Counted from the first letter of the stretch, positions 31,490-42,666 are shown. The stretch is DNA of 64,000 nt from Ascarosepion bandense (GCA_037127315.1 JBBBDQ010001684.1:3732501-3796500); one strand, 5' to 3'. Notes: generated by a model not told the origin, from the letters alone. Numbers and translations: made by a program.

Positions 31490-31862
31490 TTTTGTTCTTT
31501 CAATATTTTGATGATCACTGCTCCCCACAACTTCTTGCGATTTGTAACACTAGGCAACATTTATCTTCTTACTATCCCTCTCACTCCCTAGCTATGCCAT
31601 CCATTTCTACAAGCATCTTTAGTATGTTTCTCACCATTTAGCTCTACCCCTTTTGCCTTCACTGTGAGTATCAAATTTTCCAAGCCCTCTTCCCTCTTAA
31701 AGTCTTCCAGAAATTTCAACTATCTTTTTCTGATCCTAAGCACAAGCAACTTTTTTCCTTAAAACTTCCTCATTGCTCACATGCTCTCTCTCTGGTGTTC
31801 TTAGCATCTTCTGAAGAACCATATATCTGTTGCTTCAAATTATATCTTCATCTAATTTTAAA
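31490..31862 (-). mobile_element. RTE LINE C-terminal fragment, minus
   Basis: The plus-strand blocks ATCACTGCTCCCCACAACTT, CCTCATTGCTCACATGCTCT and TCTTAGCATCTTCTGAAGAA are the complements of the RTE end. The last two correspond to the TEH-SN-EVL and YRRMLR codons. No open frame remains. Confidence 0.7.
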
Positions 31863-32039
31863 AATGTCAGTTTTTATTAATTTCAGTAATTACAAAGTCA
31901 GCATACATGTATCAGATACTTTCAAAATCATGTTTTAAAAAAACACTTTACTAAATGTATTTGATGTTATAATGAATTACAGGGACAATAAAAACAAATA
32001 CGTAAATCTGCATTTCAGTAATATAAAATTTACTCCCTC

Positions 32040-32330
32040 TGTGACTTAAATATTAGGAAAGATTAAGCCTCTTACTTTAGGTGGAAGCCATCAAGAAGGA
32101 ATTCAAAAAATTGGAGAAGATAATAGGAGATAACTCCACTATGTTTTCCTAGAGATTAATGTAATTCACAGGTCATAAAGAAAAGAAATTTATGAATAGT
32201 CATGATCAACTATGTTCTGAAGGCACCACTCTACTACCTTTTTCTTGAAGTCATGGCAATTCACAGATAATAGAAAAAAGAAATCTGTGAAGAGCCATGA
32301 CTGCCTATGTTCTGAAATGACATTAATGAC
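32040..32330 (+). mobile_element. RTE LINE 3' ends, probably duplicated
   Basis: Two similar segments share AATTCACAG...AAGAAAT, TGAATAGTCATGATCAACTA/TGAAGAGCCATGACTGCCTA and TATGTTCTGAA. They resemble the RTE terminus (GTGGAGAACCATGATCACCT). Heavily decayed. Confidence 0.45.
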
Positions 32331-32599
32331 ATTAAAAATGCAGAAAATTCAGTCAGTTAAAAACTGAAAATATATAATTACAAAGCTTGAAAATGTTTTT
32401 TAAATAACAGAAAGTGAAAAGAAAGGACTAATGGTGAGAAAAAAGAATCCAGGCTGTTTTAACATTACAAGCTAAGCGTTTTATGCCAAAGAGTGAAATA
32501 TAGCTCATAGTTTGACCATGTTTGGTCACACCAAAAAATACAGTTTTTATTCTGCTAACTTTCTCCACATTTTTCAATTTGTTTATAGATGAAGAGAAT

Positions 32600-32765
32600 A
32601 TTGAAACCAACAGAAATGCAAAAGCATACTGAGAATTCCATGGATGGAACAAGGAAGCAATGACTCATAGAATTTGATAATGACACAAAACACTTCTTCT
32701 CAGAATCAGAAAAAAAAAGCTGAAATTCCTTGGACACACAATGAGAAAGAAAGCTTGAAGACAGA
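32600..32765 (+). mobile_element. RTE LINE C-terminal fragment, plus
   Basis: CATACTGAGAATTCCATGGA, GCTGAAATTCCTTGGACACA and CAATGAGAAAG match the RMLRIPW-TEH and LKFLGH-MRK codons of the RTE C-terminus. No open frame. Confidence 0.6.
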
Positions 32766-33229
32766 AAAGAAGATATTTGAAAAATCCTAAATTTATATTA
32801 TGGTAATATTCAATAGCATCACACTCAAGAACCTTTTCTCTTTTAATGTGTGGCATTATTTAGATCAGGCATTTCAAACTGAGGTTTTCCTAAGGGTCAC
32901 ATATGTGTTGTCATCACGGTCACATATGACAACCAATTGTGCACATTACAAATAATTGGAATCATTTAATAAAATTTATTGCAGAATATTTGTGTTATTT
33001 AAATTTAGAAACACACAATTTGCATACAAACATTTCAACAAAATTCATACAAAGTAATGAAGTAGTTTGAGAAAAAAATTTAAACAACAACATATCCTTG
33101 CAGTTTGCAACAAATACATTGTACAAAAATTACAACAGTTCAGAACAAAACATTTATTTGCCACTATTCAGTCAGTTTTAGTTTTTTGCCCTGAAGCTTG
33201 ACATCTCTTTTTACTGACAATTTTGGTAT

Positions 33230-34765
33230 GTCTGGTTGAAATGTCTGCCATTCCAATTTTGATCAGAGATGACAAATGTTGATCAGTTAGCCTTGTTCTC
33301 TGAGAAGTTTTTATTGATTTCATGAAGGAAATAACTGTTCACTCACAGAGATAAAACTAAACATAACCATAACTTTTGAGGCAAACTTTCTGAAGTTTTA
33401 AAACTTTTTGAGAAGATATGAAAAGAACCCAAGTATTCCAACTTCAAGATACTTTGCTTTGTGTGTAAAATTCAATGGCATTTCTAACAGTTTCATCTGC
33501 AAGATTTCTTCTGTCTTGGCAACATCAAAGGTGAATGGTGCCGAAAATAATGCAAACTGATATTCAAAAGATGAGAAATCACTAAATCTTTTCTGAAATT
33601 CATTTGACAAAAAGTCCAGGTGACTGTCATACTTAACTAGGCTAAGTACAGTCTCAATATTAGCAGTGTTTTTCAGCACTTTGCATGTAGGAAAATAAAC
33701 TAAATTTTTATTTGATAATTATGAATTTCATAAGCTTAATTTTCTAATGAAGCATTTGATGTCATCATACAACTAAGTGATAAGTTTTTTATCTTGTACT
33801 TTTAAATTAAGATCAGTTTACTGTGCAGTAATATCCACAGCAAAAGCTTGATCTTGGAGCCAACTTTCATCTTTTATTTTTATTTCCTCTGTGTTTTAAT
33901 CTTCCATCTCTAAAATTATAACTAGTTCTTGTCTCAACAAAGAGAATCTTTTCAGCATTTTGTGACATGACAACCAGCGAGCAGACTTATGTGTAGAATG
34001 GAACATTAGTGAACTGATTATCCATATCTTTCAACAATTGACTGAACTGATGGTGTTTGAGAGTATGATTTCTGACATAGTTCACTGTTATTGTGACCAA
34101 GCTAAGCTCATGATCCAATCTTAAAATCTTTGAATACAAATTTTGATGATGAATAATACAGTGAAAATGTGCAAATATATTTGTTGCATCGTCAGTAGAT
34201 AAACATGCAAGTTTACTCAAATAAAAACTATACTCAGGTAGAACTGCTCAACTCTCTCAAAGATGTTCTAGCTTGTTGTAGTGTCATACATCCAGTTCAA
34301 TCAGTTCTTCATAAATATTAAATTCATTGTCATAGCTTTTGATAAAGATTGCAAACTGTGCTATTCCAGTAATGGTCTCAACAATAGCAACAGAATGGTT
34401 TCATCAATATCAATAGAAAAATGTTTAAAACTTGATGATATAGCCTTCAACTGTTATTTCAAATCATCTGACATTCTGTTTTTGAATTTTGGTAAAAAGT
34501 CTGTTCTGCTGTCAAGTTAGCCTTCAATTACTCGAGTTTTGAAACATCCATTTGCCCTTCATATTTATCGTAAGAAAGACAGTTTGTTTTGTAATGTATT
34601 TTCATGTTGTACTCATTTGGCATGACAATGGAGATGTAAATTAAATAATTTCTCTTTTTACTAACCATTGTACAAAAATATTCTAATGCCCACTTTTCTC
34701 ATAAAAACACACACCGTCTTTGTTCAGTTTTGTTTTTCTCTTAGCTGGAAGAGCACTAGCCATTT
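33230..34765 (-). pseudogene. hAT transposase, GTF2IRD2/ZBED-like, degenerate
   Basis: From N to C on the minus strand: KRKTKLNKDGVCFY (34765 region), QQNRLFTKIQKQN, then AHFHCIIHHQNLYSKILRLD and TVNYVRNHTLKHHQFSQLLK (33987-34220). Next come FDFLSNEFQKRFSDFSSFEYQ-like sequence and FALFSAPFTFDVAKTEEILQ (33398-33679). The C-terminal dimerisation part is FMKSIKTSQRTRLTDQHL. The order and motifs match the hAT family that gave rise to the GTF2IRD2/ZBED5-type host genes. At least six stops or frameshifts are present, and the segment holding the DGAPAM-like catalytic block is missing from its expected place. Confidence 0.78.
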
Positions 34766-34849
34766 TCAGTTTATGTAGTAGGATAAAAAAAACTAATTTT
34801 CAAAATTGATGACACAGAATCTGAAAAAATTACTGATACATTTAATCTA

Positions 34850-35062
34850 AAGCTAACAGTAAAAAGAGATAAAGCAGTTTTGATCATTCTTCTAAAACTT
34901 TTTTTGGTTGACATTTTACCTTTAAAAGCAAAATCATTTGAAACTTTGAAAGAAAATTTGTTTACAACTGTTAATGATCTGCCATATTGTTTTTGTAGTG
35001 TGATGGCTGGTGGCATGGCTACTGAAAAAAACTTGTTCCTGCATCGTTTTCTCAGCCACTAA
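34850..35062 (+). pseudogene. Possible inverted hAT transposase segment
   Basis: The plus-strand frame 34880-35062 reads VDILPLKAKSFETLKENLFT and CSVMAGGMATEKN. This resembles the hAT central block (LPLKG---G---FE---L and C---TDGAPAM-G) that is absent from the minus-strand reading. It lies opposite to the rest of the element. The similarity is partial, so this is tentative. Confidence 0.35.
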
Positions 35063-35374
35063 GAATATTGAATATTTGCTACAATTTTTAAAATAATAGT
35101 TTAGTATCGTATTAACTTAAAATTTGTTCCTAATATTAAAATTATTTTAAATAAATTTATGCAGTAAATGATATTCTTATTTAATATTCTATTAAAATAA
35201 AAATGTAAAAAAACATGATTTATTTCTTCAAGTACTGTAATTTCTAAATGATATAAACTGCAATTTTGACTGTTAAATGACTAAATTAGTATCCTTTTGT
35301 GCTTGCCATGGGTGTGTTTGTAAAGGGCCACATGTAGCTTGCAGACAACAAGTTTGACATGTCTGGCTTAGATC

Positions 35375-36062
35375 AAAGTTGTGATTGAACTTATTTCTCT
35401 ATCAGACTAATGCATTTGATAAATTGTTATTGTTATATCCCGGGAGGCGATAAACAGAGAAAGAATACTGCAAGAAATAATTCTTAACACTGAGGTTATA
35501 TGAATAAAAATTTATTATACCTCAATACAATAAACCAAATACACGTACACCAATGAACAGTTAACAAGAATAACAATCAAGAAGACAATGTCTCTGTATA
35601 GGACGTATGCATCCGTCTTGTGAAGAATGCTTCTGTCTAATGATGTATAACTCTCATCTAAGTACGATGGCTATCATATAATCACGATGGCTCCCATATA
35701 ATGATGAAGACTCTCATATAATCACGAACACACTCTGTAGTTCATTCTGGTCTCGGTCTTTTATAACCCGGGCCATATCCATTCCGGGACAGAACAGAAT
35801 ATTTCACTACAACAGTTATGTATAACATATTTTTATGTTCATAGAAACATTTTTTTTAATTTCTGCAAGTTTCCCCAGTATATTGTGAGGAACAGCTGTG
35901 ATAGCTTATTTCATATTTATCTGCTTCAGAATTATTATTGTTATGGTAAATTTTGGTTCTGATCACATCCATAAAGGTTTTGGATGTGATTATATATATG
36001 TAATTAAATAAATCAGACAAGAGGGAAACTATATTTAATTTTAGCCAACACCTCTTGACCAC
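35375..36062 (-). mobile_element. GIY-YIG retroelement fragment (copy B), split by a solo LTR
   Basis: The minus strand at 35856-35920 reads KYEISYHSCSSQYTGETCRN, a GIY-YIG nuclease N-terminal motif as in PLEs. The flanking DNA matches copy A (30484-30907). It is interrupted at 35431 by a solo LTR. The family is probably Penelope-like, but only this domain is legible. Confidence 0.6.
35431..35814 (-). mobile_element. Solo LTR with 5-bp target duplication
   Basis: 384 bp starting TGTTATATCCCGGGAGG and ending CACTACAACA. Perfect GTTAT duplicates lie at 35426-35430 and 35815-35819. On the minus strand it runs TGTTGTAGTG to CGGGATATAACA, with a TATA-like TTATAAAAG near 35757-35765 and an AATAAA near 35511-35516. 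GC content is higher than the surroundings. No internal region is nearby, so it arose by LTR-LTR recombination. A 5-bp duplication fits Ty3/gypsy or BEL/Pao. Confidence 0.88.
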
Positions 36063-36755
36063 TGGCAGATTTTATCAAGGAAAAAAAAAAAAAAGAACGA
36101 AATGATACATTTGAAATAAAGTATAAAAACAAAATGTTGTTGGTTACTCAGAAATTATAAAATACGCATAGATATTAATTCAATAAACTGAAAAATATTA
36201 GAGGTTTAATTACATCATTTTTCATACTTGAAGAGAATTATTTCATATAATAGATCACATCAGAAACATCTGAAATAGAATTATCGACATAAGACATATA
36301 TTTGTAGATAATACCAAATTACTATTCATCATCCACTGCATGGAAAGACACAAAATATTACAAGATATTATTAGACAAAAGAAGCAACCCACATTCATTA
36401 AAATATCTTTCACTATTGGAAATGATTTATTGAAGTGTACATAAAACATTGAATACGCATACAAAATAATAATATATCTAACACTTGATGCATGCCCTTC
36501 TAGTGCCATTTTGGTTGTTTTAACCATTTAATATGACGTCATATTGGACAGTTTTAAATTTCAGCTCTGTAAACATGTTTAGATGAAGCCATGGGATCTT
36601 GTCTATCACTACCACTGACAACAGCTGGTTCTTTATAATGACTGATACAATCAAAAGTATTTGTACAAAACAGAGCAAACGAGAACTTCGGACAGTTTAT
36701 CTCCAGCATCATATTTGAAAACTGGAAAAATGCAATCAAAAAATTAAACTATTTT
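36063..36755. other. Gene-less AT-rich stretch
   Basis: Nothing firmly recognised. A short A-run lies at 36083-36095. Confidence 0.4.
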
Positions 36756-36757
36756 TT

Positions 36758-36812
36758 AAATTTTTTCATTTCAAGCAAGGTGATAATGCTACTGAGATGC
36801 AAGAAATTACTT

Positions 36813-36854
<42 letters not shown>

Positions 36855-37475
36855 CTTTAGTGAAGAGAAAGGACAATAAAAGAACAGATTCAGGAAGATG
36901 GTATTGCATTTAAATTTTTGAAGATTGTAGGTTAGCAAAAAATTGGAAGAGCGTTCCACAGCTGGGAATTGAAAAAAAAAAAGAAGAAACTATTACAATA
37001 GATCATATGGTTGAATCTCATGATTTCAACAGTAAAATCTTGTGATCTAGTAGCCAATCTAGTAGTAAACTTAAATTCATGTAGTCAAGGTAATAATGAG
37101 GAAAGCTCATTAGAACAACTGACCTGTTAGTATTTATAAAAAAAAATAGAAAGAAACCATGTCACAACAGTGGTAAAGTGACTAAAGTTGAGATGCCAGA
37201 TCAGGACCACTAACATTACAGACATTCTTTAAAGTTTATTGAGAATCCCAAGATATACATTCAGAGCACCAAACTAAAGATGCCATCAACATTCAGTGCG
37301 CAGGCAAGTTGTAGATTTATAAATGTGCAAGATGGATTCTGACAAGAAAAATTGGCACAACACAGTAAACCAAGCTTCTTAGCAGCAGACCTAGCAATTA
37401 ATTCAATATAATCACTCTATTTCATGTCAGTGGAAAACATGAGGCCAAGAAGGTATAATGATTTGCTCTCGTAAA
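36758..37475 (-). mobile_element. LINE (Jockey/CR1-type) 3' part with (AG)n expansion, minus
   Basis: The terminus is at the left (TTTTTCATTTCAAGCAAGGT). The 3' UTR is replaced by an (AG)n tract at 36817-36851. The decayed ORF end continues to GAGGCCAAGAAGGTATAATG. Confidence 0.8.
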
Positions 37476-37565
37476 GGTTAGCATCAGCCATAAGGATGAG
37501 ACACAAAAATGGTTCTCTTTGAGGATTAAAGGAAAGTTGACTTTGATGATGGAATTTTACGAAGC

Positions 37566-38045
37566 TTGTCTATACTTCTGAGATGAGATAGTATTTACAC
37601 TATGTGCATGATTCAGATTATTGTCCTCATCTTTATTGCCATTTTTATGATTTTGTGGCCATTGTATGCTCCGGCCTTCTTCAGGTAATAAGAATTTTAA
37701 ACCAAACCCTTTATTTCAATCACTGGGCCACATATCCTCAGTGGATATAGATGATGGTTAGTTCTATTGACTTGAACCAAAGAGTTGTGAGTTTAATACT
37801 AGGCTACAGCAGTGGTGAACAAATAGCTTAGAGAGTTAAGTTAAAGGGAGATAACTACATGGCTACTGGAAATGGCATTGCACATGGAATGAGAATGATA
37901 TACTCCAGTGATGGAAATAATGGGTTTGGTTTGAAATTCTTAGCACTTGAAGAAGGTTAGTGGTTACAACGGCTAAAACATTGTAAACATGGCAATAAAG
38001 ATGAGAACAATAGTCTAAATGATGTAAATAATGTTTAAAAAGCTT
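37566..38045 (+). repeat. IRT element, near complete: inverted arms and tRNA-like core
   Basis: The left arm (37566-37733, minus sense) and right arm (about 37898-38040, plus sense) are mutual inverted repeats. Each carries the GATGAGGACAA tail block, the GGCAATAAAGATGA block and the CTGAAGAAGG block. The core has a tRNA-like A-box region (CTCAGTGGATATAG) and a B-box-like GTGAGTTTAATACTAGG. No protein. (TA)n follows at 38065-38095. Confidence 0.75.
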
Positions 38046-38062
38046 GTTTGCCTGAAAAGTTG

Positions 38063-38097
<35 letters not shown>

Positions 38098-38184
38098 AGT
38101 AGGGGAACAATTGTTTTGTTTTTATAGAAGAAAAGCATTTTGTTATGTATGTAGCATAATGGCCATTTGGTATGGAAAGTGGAG

Positions 38185-38400
38185 TTTCTTGCTTAGTTCA
38201 AAGTCCAGATGAGGTGTTTGCTTTTGCATCAATGCCTTTTAGAAAAGGATGCCTCCAGCTCTTCAACCTTTAGCTATGGGTTAAATAAGGTAGACTGGGC
38301 TCTCTAGCCTTGAATGGCAACCAGTTTAGCAGCTCAACAAAGGCTAGGTACCATCTGGCTGCCTTGTCCTAAACACGTCACTACTGTTATGACTGTCATA
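38185..38400 (+). repeat. Diverged SINE1 relative
   Basis: AGCTATGGGTTAAATAAGGT, GACTGGGCTCTCTAGCCTTG and GGCAACCAGTTTAG are the SINE centre. The upstream part differs from the SINE1 head, so it may be a different head on the shared body. Confidence 0.6.
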
Positions 38401-38712
38401 CATGTGGTGCATTTATAACCCTAATTTGTTACAGAATTTACAATAATGTGACAATAGATGAAGAGTGCTCAATATTGAGATAGAGTATTTACTGATCTAG
38501 ACAGAGTAGACATCTCTGAAGGTCACACTGAAACATGAAACTGCAATGTTGAGTACTATAGCCACTCTAAGATCCTCACTAGGTGCCCCATGCTTTCGGC
38601 CTTGTGCCACATCTAAGCTGTGCTTAAAAAATTTACTATAGCCACTCTAAGATTGGTACTTGCATCAACAATAGCACCATAAGTTAAATGTGCTGTCTAC
38701 AAAAACAATCGG

Positions 38713-39001
38713 ATGTGCATTGTAGTACAGTGGATATTAGCTTGAAATGAGAATTCCATTGAAATTCGTTGCATTCGCTTACACATAAATATGCTTGGGA
38801 AAGATATTAGTCTGTCTCTTCTCTCTCCAGGTATGGGTTAAATAGTAGAACAGATTGGCTTCTATAGCCTTGGCTGGCAACCAGTCTATCGCAAAATGTA
38901 ATGGCAACCTACTGTGGGAAAATCTTCTGTCCAGTCAGTCATGTCTCTTTTGAGACATGATCACCCAAGCACATATCACATATGGCACTCAAATGACTGA
39001 C
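38713..39001 (+). repeat. SINE1, plus, near full length
   Basis: Head GTGCATTGTAGTACAGTGG with a small deletion around the B-box, then body, hairpin CATGTCTCTTTTGAGACATG and tail. Confidence 0.85.
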
Positions 39002-40344
39002 AAAACCACTGAAAGCAAAATAATACTGAATTTAAAAACTGAGACATAAATCTGCCTTGTTCCACTTCCACAAAATTTTTGAAGTCAAATTAAACAGTAA
39101 AATATGCTCAATTTTTAAAGATTTTCTGTTTATTCCTCATTTAATCATTCTGTCAGATTTAATCCATATTTTCATCTCACATTAAAATAAATCTGCAAAA
39201 TAGGCCATATCATTTGTTGTCACCAAATAAACTAAAGGGAAAGTCATAGAGACTTCAAATGTTATTTTGGTTTATTTTTATCTGGACTCAAAGCAGTTCT
39301 GAAAGATCAACTGCAAGAATGTTGAAATCGCTTTATATTTTTTACATCATTAAAAACAACAACAACAAACAATGACAGAAGAAAGAAAAAATTATTAAAG
39401 AATAACAGATCAATGAGAAATATTGATCTGTTATTCTTGAAGAATTTTTAAGAATTAGTCTTTTTGAAGACAGATAAACGGAAAGTAGCTGTGGAACAAG
39501 ATAAAGTTAACTGAGGCCTTCTTTTTTTCTATTTATTGTAACCATTTTGTTAAAGTGCATATCTTCTTGGTTTCAGATAAAGCTTGGGAATTTTTCAGTG
39601 AAATTATATCTTTACAATAGAGAATTTATAGTTTAGATGAATAGAAAAAAGATGGTAACAATTTAAAGTGATGCAAAGAAGATATGGATTAAACTGACAC
39701 CTTTTTCCCATTTAATATCAACATTTTACTTAAAATTCATATTTTCTTGATTTCTCATGAAAACTTGGCAATTTTCCTGCACATTTCAGTGACATTTTCA
39801 TTTTCCAAAATTGTAATTTATAATTATAGTTTTTATATATTGAAAAAAGATGTCAGTTTATGACTTAAACAATCTTAAGCAATGTGAAATTAAAAAAAAT
39901 ACTGTTTGTTTTGTAGTGCGTTTGTTTAAATCAACCTAAATATATTTCTGCTTCAAACAAAAGTATTTTATTTGATATTTGATATGAATTCTCATCAAAT
40001 GTCCACTTTGAGATTTGATATTTGTTGAAAGGACTTGAAAGTTTAAAAAATAAGCATCATGGACTTTATTTCAGCCTCCAAGTTGATTTAATATTCGTAC
40101 AGACTTTCTGTTATGTCGGGTAGATCTCGCAGCTTCACTACTCAGTATATGCTACACTGTTATGCGTGACATAATGGAGTGTCGACAGTTATTGGCTCAG
40201 CACTTAAATACAACTCAGCTAATTTGCAAAGGATATCAGACTTTCTTTAATCAATCAATAAATGAGAAAGAAAAAAGTGCATGAAAGAACGTTATTACTG
40301 AAATGACATTTTTCTGTGTATCTAAATCTACTGTGAGATTTTGA
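39002..40344. other. Gene-less stretch with a perfect hairpin
   Basis: No gene recognised. A perfect 17-bp stem with a 7-nt loop lies at 39398-39438. Confidence 0.5.
39398..39438. repeat. Perfect 17-bp inverted repeat (hairpin)
   Basis: AAGAATAACAGATCAAT, loop GAGAAAT, then ATTGATCTGTTATTCTT. It has no T-run or context suggesting a terminator and could be a tiny MITE or a palindromic repair scar. Confidence 0.9.
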
Positions 40345-40346
40345 CA

Positions 40347-40660
40347 GGATGTGTTGTTGTGGTGCAGAGGATATCAACTCAGAACGAGAATTCAGGGACC
40401 TGAGTTCAAATTCCAGTTGGATTCCTTGCATTCACTTATGCACAAATACCCTTAGGAAAGGTATTAATCCATCTCTTTCCTCCAGTTATAGGTTAAATAA
40501 TAGGATAGATAGGGTTCTGTAGCTTTGGCTGGCAACCAATCTACCGCAGAAAGCAATGGCAACCTACTGCAGGATAATCATCTGCCCAGTCAGTCATATC
40601 TCTTTCAACACATGATCGCCCAAAGCGTGTATCACGTATGGTACTTAACTGACTGACTGA
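40347..40660 (+). repeat. SINE1, plus, full length
   Basis: Head TGTTGTGGTGCAGAGG, B-box-like GAGTTCAAATTCC, body, decayed hairpin (CATATCTCTTTCAACACATG) and tail ending TAACTGACTGACTGA. Confidence 0.88.
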
Positions 40661-40791
40661 AATTTTGACAGAAACACTCCCATTTCTGAATAAAATTTTT
40701 TTATTAAAATATTTTATTTTTTGAGATGGCAAATAAGACCAGACCAGATGTCTTTATTTACATTTTGGGAATTAGGCTAGGTACATGTACT

Positions 40792-41095
40792 GATGTGCAT
40801 TGTGGTGCAGTGGATATCAGCTTGGAGCAAGAAATTGGGGAGCTGAGTTTGAATTCAAATTGAATTTGTTGCATTATGTGCAAATACTCTTGGGAAAGGT
40901 ATTAATCCATCTCCTTCCTCCAGTTATGGGTTAAATAACAGGACAGATTGGGTTCTATAGCCTTGGCTGGCAACCAGTATACCGCAGAAAGTAATGGCAA
41001 CCAACTGCGGGATAATCTTGTGCCAAGTCAGTCATGTCTCAAAAGAGAGAGGATCGCCCAAGTGTGTATCACATATAGCACTTAACTGACTGACA
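40792..41095 (+). repeat. SINE1, plus, full length
   Basis: Head GTGCATTGTGGTGCAGTGG, B-box-like GAGTTTGAATTC, body, CATGTCTC hairpin half, and tail ACTTAACTGACTGA. Confidence 0.88.
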
Positions 41096-41179
41096 GACAC
41101 ATACTGATGGTCTAATGTACCCAGGTAAATATTGTTAAATGTATCAATCCAAACAATTTCTACATAACAAAGTTTGTAT

Positions 41180-41355
41180 TACTTCTGGACTGAGGTTTGG
41201 AATGAGAAATCAGAGATAAATTCATATTCTTACTGAGTTTGTTATGTTAACTTATAAGCACGTAACCTTGGTAAAGGTGGGAATCTATATTTTCTCCTTC
41301 AGCTATGGGTTAAATAAAGAAGCAGACTATATTTCCTTGGTCAGTAACTATTCTA
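41180..41355 (+). repeat. SINE1-like body, old, plus
   Basis: GGAATGAGAAATCAGAGAT, CTTGGTAAAGGTGGGAATC, AGCTATGGGTTAAATAAAG and CTTGGTCAGTAACTATTCTA align to the SINE body. Highly diverged. Confidence 0.6.
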
Positions 41356-41637
41356 GAGATGATGATGTGATAAAAACACCTATCTCTTGGCAAGCCTAGG
41401 TCGTATGTGAAAATGCAGCAGTCCATAAAAATGAGCAGTGGCTGGGTTGCACATTCTGCCAAAACTTTTCGCAAACTTGTTTTTAGATTTGAACTTCCAG
41501 GTTATTAATCAACAAGAAAGTATCCCAGGATGCAAATAAACACACCCAAAGTGTAGGATGTTTGTGAAGATGCTGCAACAAGAAGCACCCAAGCTCAAAA
41601 TATGGTAAGAGGCAAGCATTATTCCCATCCTTATTTG

Positions 41638-42010
41638 TCTATATTTCTGAGACGAGGTATTTTCATTATTTACATTGTCTGGACTGCTGTCTTCATCTTT
41701 GTTGTCATATTTATCCTCAAGGAAACATGGCCCAGTGGATAAAAGTGTTGCTTGAATTCAGTGACTTGACTCAAGGAGTTGTGAGTTCAATACCTGGCAA
41801 AAGTAGTGGCAAACAATTTCGAGAGCTGAATTAAATGAAGATTACTTAGACATCGGAAATAGCATGACTCATGGAATGAGAACAATCTATCCTGGTGATA
41901 TAAATAAAGGGTTCAGTTCAAAATTCTAGTCACCTGAAGACGGTCAGAGTGTACAACAGTCAAAATGTGAATATGACAATAAAGATGAGGACAACAGTCT
42001 AAATAATATT
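41638..42010 (+). repeat. IRT element: short inverted left arm, tRNA-like core, right arm
   Basis: The left arm (41638-41715, minus sense) reads TGTCTATATTTCTGAGACGA and CTTCATCTTTGTTGTCATAT. The core has ACATGGCCCAGTGGATAAAA (A-box-like) and GTTGTGAGTTCAATACCTGG (B-box-like). The right arm has CACCTGAAGACGG and ends near CAGTCTAAATAAT. Confidence 0.75.
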
Positions 42011-42359
42011 CCCATCTTATATGAAAGAATACATGTGAAAGAAAAAATGCTACCACAAGTCTAAACAAGGAAATTTTTTTCCTTGCTTCTGTTTGCTTAT
42101 CAGCCTTGATATATATTTATTTGCCTCTCATATGAATGGAAATATAGATGTCTGTATATCACTAAAATTAAGTCATTATAATAAGTTGTAATCAAATAAG
42201 TAATATAATTAGTAATATATAAAATATTAAGTAGTTATGAAAATATAATTATTTGATATATAAAAAATATAAATTATATTGAATTTCATCTGAAATCACA
42301 AAAATACAAACCTTGCATGAAATAATCACAGTATGTAGAAAAAGTTGTCAGTTTAGACA

Positions 42360-42666
42360 TGTTGGGGCGCTCTCCACCTTTCCACCGAAATGGACTGTTC
42401 GAATCACTCTATAAAATAGTAGTGATTATACCTCGAGGAAGGAATTCGAGTGAGCGAGTCAGTCGGGTATTTCCGGTATTGCTCCGGAAGTATTCTACTA
42501 GTCAATCTATCACATCTCTATGACGATACTGTATACTAATTACCTTGTTCTGTTTTCTACTAATCCTCACCTCTTGTAAATACTTCTCTTTCCTGTCAAT
42601 ACACCTACTTTTATACTATTACGTTGTTTTGTATTATTTCACATAATTCTGTTACCCGACGTAACA
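42360..42666 (+). mobile_element. Probable solo LTR
   Basis: About 307 bp beginning TGTTGGGGCGCTCTCC and ending CCGACGTAACA. The flanks are AGACA and AGACT (four of five bases shared). A TATA-like CTATAAAATAG lies at about 42409, and a TCAGT initiator-like element lies about 45 bp further on. It is markedly more GC-rich than its surroundings. The sequence is unrelated to the LTR at 35431. Confidence 0.65.

Larger units (their letters stand above)
32866..35365 (-). mobile_element. hAT DNA transposon, complete ends, inactive
   Basis: The left end begins CAGGCATTTCAAACT. The right end reads the inverse of CAGACATGTCAAACTTG. These form imperfect ~15-bp terminal inverted repeats of hAT style. The flanks are ATTTAGAT (32858-32865) and GCTTAGAT (35366-35373), a near-8-bp target duplication matching six of eight bases. 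Length is about 2.5 kb. The interior holds a decayed transposase on the minus strand. Confidence 0.82.
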
